The notes under the pieces: model-generated | What the model was told of the DNA's origin: nothing | Seen by the model: the letters and a program-made list of their open reading frames with translations, nothing else | The model's database searches: none | Part shown: piece after piece, positions 54,784-59,527 of the stretch | Layout of the letters: every line of letters starts with the position of its first letter | Position numbering within the stretch: position 1 is the stretch's first letter | DNA from: Paenibacillus sp. SYP-B4298 | Lineage (GTDB): Bacteria; Bacillota; Bacilli; Paenibacillales; Paenibacillaceae | Assembly (NCBI RefSeq): GCF_027627475.1 | Contig: NZ_CP115484.1 | Span: forward strand, 5,855,501-5,919,500 | Length of the DNA stretch: 64,000 nt | Reading direction: 5' to 3' | Position numbers and translations under genes: made by a program

Positions 54784-54816
54784 AAATCTATGAAATATAC
54801 GGAGGAGACGGGCGCC

Positions 54817-55596
54817 TTGAGAAATATCTGTATGACAGTAAGCTATGACGGCACGGCATATAACGGCTTTCAGATTCAGCCGATCGGGCGAACGATCCAG
54901 GGAGAGATTGAGCGGGTTCTGCATGTGCTGACCGGCGAGACAATCAAAATCCATGGCTCCGGTCGCACGGATGCCGGCGTGCATGCGCGTGGTCAAGTGT
55001 TTCACTTTCATACGGAGTCGCAGATTCCGGTGGATCGATGGGCGATTGCCCTGAACTCCAGACTGCCGGACGACATTGTGATCCTGTCGGCGGAGGAGAA
55101 GCCGCTTGAGTTCCATTCCAGGCGTTCTGCCAAGCGCAAAACGTATCGTTATTCGATCCGCACGGGCAAGCATCCGAACGTATTCACGCGGCACTATGAA
55201 TTTCATCATTATAGTCTGCTTGATGTTGAGGCGATGCGCGCGGCGCTTGTATGTCTGGAGGGAGAGCATGATTTTACAACCTTCACTTCGATCCACTCTA
55301 CGAAGCAGAGTCATGTTCGGACGATCTATGAGGCGAAGCTCGTTCAAGAGGGCGATGTGCTCCATACGTATTTCACAGGGAATGGCTTTCTGTATAATAT
55401 GGTTCGGATTATTATGGGGACACTCATGCGAGTCGGTGAAGGGAAGATCCAGGCTGAAGAGATGCCGCATATTCTGGCTGCTTGCGATCGGAGCAAAGCA
55501 GGGCCCAAAGCGATGGCTCATGGGCTGACATTGTGGAGTGTGGAATACAACTCTAGCTTGACTAGTGAAGCGGTAGCTGACAGAGAACTCGGTTGA
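54817..55596 (+). CDS. truA: tRNA pseudouridine synthase A
   Basis: TruA makes pseudouridine at positions 38-40 of tRNA anticodon arms. The catalytic aspartate lies in GSGRTDAGVHARGQVFHF, and VSYDGTAYNGFQIQP and NGFLYNMVRIIMGTL are family motifs. The open frame runs back to a GTG at 54757, but that codon lies inside the terminator stem. TTG 54817 has GGAGGAG upstream and gives (M)RNICMTVSYDG, 259 residues. ATG 54790 and ATG 54832 remain possible. Confidence 0.93.
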   Translation: MRNICMTVSYDGTAYNGFQIQPIGRTIQGEIERVLHVLTGETIKIHGSGRTDAGVHARGQVFHFHTESQIPVDRWAIALNSRLPDDIVILSAEEKPLEFHSRRSAKRKTYRYSIRTGKHPNVFTRHYEFHHYSLLDVEAMRAALVCLEGEHDFTTFTSIHSTKQSHVRTIYEAKLVQEGDVLHTYFTGNGFLYNMVRIIMGTLMRVGEGKIQAEEMPHILAACDRSKAGPKAMAHGLTLWSVEYNSSLTSEAVADRELG

Positions 55597-55604
55597 AATT
55601 TCAC

Positions 55605-55633
55605 TTGCTCTTTTGCCGGATATATTGTAAAAT
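55605..55633 (+). promoter_or_regulatory. Promoter of rplM-rpsI
   Basis: TTGCTC (55605-55610), 17-base spacer, TAAAAT (55628-55633). The leader to rplM is about 190 bases and contains CTTAGTGG ... CCCCGACTAAG (about 55648-55680), which can pair and may be the L13 leader of Firmicutes; that identification is tentative. Confidence 0.65.
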
Positions 55634-55825
55634 GTAACTTGTGCTTTCTTAGTGGCTCTCCCACAGCCCCGACTAAGTTGGCCATTGATTTGAACGACAT
55701 AACCTTTGAAATAAATGAGTGCTGCTGGGATTCGATGACCAGTAGCTATAATAACGATAATCGAAACAATGAAGCTAGTTGCACAATATATGCGATTTGT
55801 TTGAACGAATGAAGGAGGATCATCC

Positions 55826-56263
55826 ATGCGTACCACGTATATGGCCAAGCCTAATGAAGTTGAGCGTAAATGGTACATTATCGATGCGGAAGGCAAAACG
55901 CTCGGACGTTTGGCAAGTGAGGCTGCTGCGCTGATTCGCGGCAAGCACAAGCCACAATTCACTCCACATGTGGACACTGGCGACTTCGTAGTCGTTGTCA
56001 ATGCGGAGAAGATTGTACTGACCGGGAAAAAGCTGCAAAACAAAATGTACTATCGTCATTCCTTGTACTCTGGTGGACTGAAAGTTACCTCGGCACAAGA
56101 AATGATCAACAAGAAACCTGAGCGCGTTCTGGAGCAAGCGATTCACGGCATGCTTCCTAAAAACCGCCTGGGCGAGAAAATGAAGCTGAAGCTGAAAGTT
56201 TATGCCGGACCGGAACACCCACATCAAGCACAAAACCCAGAAGTGTATGAGCTTCGCGGTTAA
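55826..56263 (+). CDS. rplM: 50S ribosomal protein L13
   Basis: L13 (145 residues), an early assembly protein. [32 protein letters not shown] and [12 protein letters not shown] are characteristic. GAAGGAGGAT precedes the ATG. Co-transcribed with rpsI 19 bases downstream. Confidence 0.98.
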   Translation: MRTTYMAKPNEVERKWYIIDAEGKTLGRLASEAAALIRGKHKPQFTPHVDTGDFVVVVNAEKIVLTGKKLQNKMYYRHSLYSGGLKVTSAQEMINKKPERVLEQAIHGMLPKNRLGEKMKLKLKVYAGPEHPHQAQNPEVYELRG

Positions 56264-56282
56264 TTAAAGGGAGGACAGTTTC

Positions 56283-56675
56283 ATGGCACAAGTACAATAC
56301 TATGGAACAGGTCGTCGTAAACACTCGGTAGCACGTGTACGTCTCGTTCCGGGTGAAGGACGAATTATTATTAACAAACGCGACATCAACGATTATTTCG
56401 GCCACGAAACGCTGAAACTGATCGTAAAACAACCGCTGGCTCTGACAGAGACATTGTCCAAATATGATGTTCTCGTTCTGGCTAATGGCGGTGGCACAAC
56501 TGGTCAAGCTGGCGCAATCCGTCACGGTATCTCCCGTGCATTGCTGAAAGCTGACCCTGAATTCCGTCCTGCACTGAAACGTGCTGGATTCCTGACTCGT
56601 GATCCGCGTATGAAAGAACGTAAGAAATACGGTCTTAAAGCGGCTCGTCGCGCGCCACAATTCTCGAAACGTTAA
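56283..56675 (+). CDS. rpsI: 30S ribosomal protein S9
   Basis: S9 (130 residues); its C-terminal tail reaches the P-site t[31 protein letters not shown] and the end [27 protein letters not shown] are normal. The last 61 bases of the gene are repeated, with substitutions, at 59290-59348, so the present tail was probably delivered or restored by an integrating element. The protein remains full length. Confidence 0.98.
   Translation: MAQVQYYGTGRRKHSVARVRLVPGEGRIIINKRDINDYFGHETLKLIVKQPLALTETLSKYDVLVLANGGGTTGQAGAIRHGISRALLKADPEFRPALKRAGFLTRDPRMKERKKYGLKAARRAPQFSKR
56614..56674 (+). repeat. Left attachment-site copy (rpsI tail)
   Basis: Shares a 21-base identical run (56616-56636 with 59292-59312) and further near-identical sequence with the right copy. 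It encodes the S9 C-terminus [19 protein letters not shown]. Confidence 0.85.
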
Positions 56676-56698
56676 TATCCTTGGTACACAAGGGATTA

Positions 56699-56735
56699 CA
56701 GCCTCTGGCCTTTATCGGTCGGGGGCTTTAATTTT
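56699..56735 (+). terminator. Probable terminator after rpsI
   Basis: AGCCTCTGGCC can pair imperfectly (G-T pairs) with GGTCGGGGGCT, followed by TTAATTTTG. It overlaps the end of the recombinase remnant. Confidence 0.6.
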
Positions 56736-57365
56736 GTCCGAGCGGAGCGTGCGTATGCTGGTGCCCGTGAATGTTGATCGGGTGGAAGCCGTGCTGCTCA
56801 ATGATCGCATCAAGCTTGTCATTAGGGTACGCCAGCCGCAGCGCTGTTCCATCTGCGCGGCAGAATATCAACTGGTTCCCTGGCGGCTCAAAGCTCACCA
56901 GCGGCTCGCTGGCTGCCTCTCTGCGGAGCTTCTTGAGCAGGCGACCGTTGACTTATCCAAGCTGATTGAACGTCTGGAAGCGGCTGTTTTGGAGGTCAGA
57001 GCGACCGCCTCCCCGCCTTCATGGAACAATGTTTTGCTGAAGCTGATCGTTTTGTCTTTCAGATCGACGTCACTCCAGCGCAGAGCCAGTACCTCTCCCT
57101 TGCGACCGCCGGTATAGATCATCAGATGGAACATGGCATAGTCTCGCAATGAGCATTCCTTCTTTACGACGGCCAGAAACTTGATGATCTCACCTTTCTC
57201 CCAATAATTCCGCTGCTTGTCCGCCTGATCGGCAAGGAACTCGTTCTCTTGTTTCGGAATCGTTGTCGCCTTCATCGGATTCCTAGCGATAATCTCCATC
57301 CTAACCCCATAATCGAATACCTGGTTCGCTATGAGTTGCTCTTGCCGCCGCTGCCATAGCTTAAG
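56728..57365 (-). pseudogene. Tyrosine recombinase (phage-type integrase) remnant
   Basis: The minus-strand frame starting near 57365 encodes the end of the core-binding domain (IANQVFDYGVRMEIIARNPM) and the start of the catalytic domain with the first catalytic arginine (IYTGGRKGEVLALRWSDVDL). Near 56940 the reading frame shifts. In the new frame integrase sequence resumes (LLKKLRREAASEPLVSFEPP, then LIFCRADGTALRLAYPNDKLD, then INIHGHQHTHAPL) and stops at 56728. The H-x-x-R box reads HGHQH, so its arginine is lost, and the tyrosine segment is absent. The N-terminal DNA-binding domain is missing too. It is certainly inactive. The nearest full relatives should be integrases of Firmicute phages or ICEs. 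Confidence 0.88.
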
Positions 57366-57548
57366 ACAGTACAGGCGCAATAATGCTGATCCTGCTACTG
57401 CGGAACTGAGAACACCTCCGCCCCCGTCTACTTGAAGATCCCAGGACGGCGCTTCCGGTGATGCATTATCCAAACTGATATATTCCCTCCTGTGGTAATG
57501 TTTGGTGCTATGTTGTTAACCACATGAACTATTAGGAGGGGAAACGTT

Positions 57549-58265
57549 TTGAAGAAGAGTATCGTAACACTGGCGCTTGGTATCTTTATCGGGGTGGCGG
57601 CATCTTACGCAGGCCCGGCTGTTGCTGCAGTCAAGCAGTTCATTTTGAACGAGGTTAACTATCCAGTCGTCGTAGACGGCGTGACTTACAAGGACAGCAA
57701 GAATCCGATCCTGAACTATAACGGGAGCACATACATCCCGCTGGCGAAGATCGGGGATCTGACCGGGGTTCAGTACAAATGGAATGCCGGCAAGAAGCAG
57801 GTAGAGATCAGCACCGGCGCGAAGACTACCAGCAGCACCGATGGGCCTGCTGGCCGCAAGAATGACTATCTGAAGCCGAATACCGAAGTAATTATTGAGG
57901 AGCCAAAAATTAAGGGTTACAACGGCGTGAGTGATGAAGCGGACGTTAATTATCATGTTGCCGCTGACTTTGGAAGGGAAATGCCGCCGCTGCTCAGTGA
58001 AGGGTGGGTTGCGGAGGATTTAATTTTTGATGTGTTCAACTTAGGTTACTTTCCTGACACAGAAGCAAAGGATGGCAAAACCTACGATGTTATAAAAATC
58101 AGAAGAAATTATACCACGCTGATTACAATCACATTGCCTGATGGGTGGAGTGACAAGGAAGCGCAAAAAGAAGTTGTTGCTGATGGGATTCGCATTCAAA
58201 GGCATATGAACACGAACTACTTTAGTATATCTGATCTTGAGAAGCAACTTGGCATAAAGAGTTAG
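57549..58265 (+). CDS. Secreted protein with copper-amine-oxidase-N-like stalk domain
   Basis: A 238-residue protein starting at TTG 57549 with TAGGAGGGG seven bases upstream. A signal peptide (KKSIVTLALGIFIGVAASYAGPAVA) leads into a short Cu_amine_oxidN1-like module: NYPVVVDGVTYKDSKNPILNYNGSTYIPLAKIGDLTGVQYKW. This module is common in Paenibacillus surface proteins and is not the oxidase catalytic domain. The second half (about residues 100-238) is unrecognised; it includes NYHVAADFGREMPPLLSEGWVAEDLIFDV. It lies in the rpsI element as probable cargo. Confidence 0.78.
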   Translation: MKKSIVTLALGIFIGVAASYAGPAVAAVKQFILNEVNYPVVVDGVTYKDSKNPILNYNGSTYIPLAKIGDLTGVQYKWNAGKKQVEISTGAKTTSSTDGPAGRKNDYLKPNTEVIIEEPKIKGYNGVSDEADVNYHVAADFGREMPPLLSEGWVAEDLIFDVFNLGYFPDTEAKDGKTYDVIKIRRNYTTLITITLPDGWSDKEAQKEVVADGIRIQRHMNTNYFSISDLEKQLGIKS

Positions 58266-58267
58266 TA

Positions 58268-58296
58268 TTGCAGGTCTAAACCCGCTATGGTATGCT
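58268..58296 (+). promoter_or_regulatory. Promoter of antisense RNA 1
   Basis: TTGCAG (58268-58273), 17-base spacer, TATGCT (58291-58296) with an extended TGG before the -10. It points toward the 3' end of the first toxin gene. Confidence 0.65.
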
Positions 58297-58302
58297 TACA
58301 AT

Positions 58303-58415
58303 AGAAATAAGGGGCGATTCGCGGTCGCCCCCTGCACAACATTTTGGGTGGGAAACCTCCAAAAAAAGAGTAGGAAATAACCCGTCACCGGCGCGAACCT
58401 GGGCGGGCTATTTCC
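58303..58415 (+). ncRNA. Candidate antisense antitoxin RNA 1
   Basis: From the start predicted by the promoter at 58268-58296, a transcript of about 113 bases would begin with a hairpin (GGGGCGA with TCGCCCC, 58311-58331) and end at the hairpin 58373-58415, which overlaps the stop codon of the minus-strand toxin gene. This convergent, 3'-overlapping layout is that of B. subtilis type I antitoxins such as RatA and SR4. Confidence 0.6.
58373..58415. terminator. Shared hairpin terminator at toxin locus 1
   Basis: GGAAATAACCCG (58373-58384) pairs with CGGGCTATTTCC (58404-58415), with one G-T pair on one strand. It can end both the toxin mRNA and the antisense RNA. Confidence 0.7.
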
Positions 58416-58488
58416 GTTTATTCAGGTAAGTAAGCAGCGCGAGCAAAAACATGCCGAGCATCATCACTTCCGTAAACGAAAATTGCAT
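58408..58488 (-). CDS. Small hydrophobic peptide, putative holin-like type I toxin (locus 1)
   Basis: A 26-residue peptide, starting MQFSFTEVMMLGMFLLALLT and ending YLNKRK: a single membrane helix and a basic tail. A near-perfect ribosome site (GGAGGTG) lies seven bases upstream of the ATG. The shape and length match the putative holin-like toxin peptides of Firmicutes, which damage the membrane when over-expressed. An extended -10 promoter (58547-58555) lies upstream. It is too short for routine gene calling. Confidence 0.72.
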   Translation of the reverse strand: MQFSFTEVMMLGMFLLALLTYLNKRK

Positions 58489-58546
58489 AGCATCACCTCC
58501 GCTCTGGAGGCGATACTTCCCCACCCAAGTCATGTTGTACTGGATT

Positions 58547-58555
58547 AGTATACCA
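58547..58555 (-). promoter_or_regulatory. Extended -10 promoter of toxin 1
   Basis: On the minus strand TGGTATACT: TATACT at 58547-58552 preceded by TGG. The -35 is poor, as often with extended -10 promoters. The leader would be about 50 bases. Confidence 0.6.
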
Positions 58556-58757
58556 GAACTTCATAGATTGTTCCATAGAGTCGCTCAATACGAGCGGCTT
58601 ATTTTGTTTTAAAGGAGCGGCGTTCGCGGCTTACTTGCTGGATCTGCGGCGGGACTGGGCGAATCAGTCACAACTCGTCGTTCGGAAACTGAGCGGCCTT
58701 TAGCAGATACTGTCCTGCCGTCCGAGGTTGCGCTCATTTCAAGATGTAGGGCGTATA
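58556..58757. other. Spacer between the two toxin loci
   Basis: About 200 bases without a recognisable gene. The open frame on the minus strand at 58609-58812 encodes an arginine/serine-rich sequence with no family resemblance and crosses the antisense promoter. Confidence 0.5.
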
Positions 58758-58786
58758 TTGTTCTGAGAAACCGCCCATGATATAAT
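58758..58786 (+). promoter_or_regulatory. Promoter of antisense RNA 2
   Basis: TTGTTC (58758-58763), 17-base spacer, perfect TATAAT (58781-58786), facing the 3' end of toxin gene 2. Confidence 0.78.
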
Positions 58787-58792
58787 CGATTC

Positions 58793-58936
58793 AGGAACAG
58801 CATACAATGCAAAGGAGTCGTGCGCTAACACGACTCCCGCGCAATAGCCGCTTTTAAGGGCGGTAGGCTTCGACAAAATGGCTACGACAAATAGACCGCA
58901 TGCCTTTGCAGAGGGGGCGGTCTATTTGTCTTTCTT
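58793..58936 (+). ncRNA. Candidate antisense antitoxin RNA 2
   Basis: A predicted transcript of about 140 bases starts near 58793, carries a strong 5' hairpin (GGAGTCGTG with CACGACTCC, 58814-58838) and ends after the 14-bp hairpin at 58886-58930, which overlaps the last codons of toxin 2. Same organisation as antisense RNA 1, with a better promoter. Confidence 0.68.
58886..58930. terminator. Shared hairpin terminator at toxin locus 2
   Basis: A perfect 14-bp stem (58886-58899 with 58917-58930) spanning the end of the toxin gene, followed on the plus strand by TTTCTTG. It can terminate both convergent transcripts. Confidence 0.75.
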
Positions 58937-59005
58937 GAACGACAGCATGGCTACGATCAACAAGCCGAAGGTAAGCATAAGCATGAGTGCTTCAAATACT
59001 GTCAT
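58922..59005 (-). CDS. Putative holin-like type I toxin peptide (locus 2)
   Basis: A 27-residue peptide, starting MTVFEALMLMLTFGLLIVAM and ending LSFKKDK: an amphipathic start, one membrane helix and a charged tail. The MTVFEALxLMxxFGxLIV pattern is that of the putative holin-like toxin peptides widespread in Firmicutes and related in design to TxpA/BsrG. GGGAGG lies nine bases before the ATG. The -10 TATAAT at 59072-59077 gives a leader of about 60 bases. Such peptides typically occur in prophages and islands, as here. Confidence 0.82.
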   Translation of the reverse strand: MTVFEALMLMLTFGLLIVAMLSFKKDK

Positions 59006-59071
59006 GGAGGCATTCCTCCCTTCTAACGAGAGGTAGCCGACCGCCCAATAAGCCTATTCTATTGCCTTGCC

Positions 59072-59100
59072 ATTATAGCACGATTGGAATAGATTGGACA
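59072..59100 (-). promoter_or_regulatory. Promoter of toxin 2
   Basis: On the minus strand -10 TATAAT (59072-59077) with a weak -35 TGTCCA (59095-59100) at 17 bases. Confidence 0.6.
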
Positions 59101-59289
59101 GTCTTCCATAGAGCAGCATGCTCTCAGTTCCGCCATGGCACACCACATGCAGGTTCGCATGAAAACCCTGCTTTGCCGTGACCATATTTTGACCATATCC
59201 GCATCAGAACCGACCCGAAATGATCGGGGCGAATGCGGAAAATTTCCTGTATTCATGCGGTAATCTGAGCCTACCGGAGCCTTACATTG
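59101..59289. other. Right interior of the rpsI element
   Basis: No gene could be supported. The minus-strand frame at 59059-59343 crosses the toxin promoter and the attachment copy and has no family resemblance. A short repeated ATTTTGACCATAT / GTGACCATAT pair lies near 59178-59200. Confidence 0.45.
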
Positions 59290-59348
59290 AAGAACGTAAG
59301 AAATACGGTCTAAAAGCAGCTCGTCGCGCGCCGCAATTTCCAACGTTA
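59290..59348 (+). repeat. Right attachment-site copy (displaced rpsI tail)
   Basis: Reads [16 protein letters not shown] in the same frame as rpsI, then loses frame by a two-base deletion before SKR. Its differences from the left copy inside codons are all synonymous (Leu CTT/CTA, Ala GCG/GCA, Pro CCA/CCG, Phe TTC/TTT). Similarity starts abruptly at 59290 and fades after 59348, as expected for an attachment site. Confidence 0.85.
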
Positions 59349-59527
59349 CAAACGAAAAGCCCGCACAGGCAGGAAAAGTTATCTCTGCACAGTACGAGCT
59401 TACGTATTAGACGTTTGCGGTTGAATGGTCGCACGCCAACTGGTATACCGACCCATCCAGCCCCGCTAGTTGATAGCGGTGTGAGAGGGGCAGCTACACC
59501 TCTCCGCTAGCCAACCTGATCGTTTGT
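59349..59527. other. Structured non-coding segment downstream of the right attachment copy
   Basis: About 180 bases with no gene. It contains GC-rich inverted repeats, notably AGCGG and AGAGG pairing with CCTCT and CCGCT at 59472-59509. Stretches such as GCGGTTGAATGGTCGCACG and GTGTGAGAGGGGCAGC recall group II intron ends, but I cannot assign them. It could also be the terminator region of the minus-strand SLH gene. Confidence 0.4.

Larger units (their letters stand above)
56614..59348. mobile_element. Decayed integrative element at the 3' end of rpsI
   Basis: About 2.7 kb bounded by two copies of the rpsI tail: 56614-56674 (inside rpsI) and 59290-59348. Just inside the left copy, pointing at it, lies a broken tyrosine recombinase. 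The remaining content is a secreted protein gene and two toxin-antitoxin-like loci. Integration at gene 3' ends with restoration of the coding tail is standard for tyrosine-recombinase elements, and rpsI is a known target for some streptococcal integrative elements. Loss of replication, transfer or structural genes suggests a remnant. Confidence 0.85.

Noticed and set aside
54757-54816. Upstream start (GTG 54757) for truA
   Set aside because: The codon lies within the stem of the rplQ terminator and the added residues have no counterpart in TruA proteins.
56734-57117. 127-residue plus-strand frame
   Set aside because: It is the antisense of the integrase remnant, whose minus-strand translation shows clear recombinase motifs.
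57549-58265. Reading the CuAO-N protein as a copper amine oxidase enzyme
   Set aside because: Only the short N-terminal-type module is present; the topaquinone-bearing catalytic domain is absent.
58609-58812. 67-residue minus-strand frame
   Set aside because: Low-complexity composition, no ribosome site, and it runs across the promoter of antisense RNA 2.
59220-59510. 96-residue plus-strand frame containing [16 protein letters not shown]
   Set aside because: The S9-like part is the displaced rpsI tail at the right attachment site; the flanks are unrelated sequence and there is no ribosome site.
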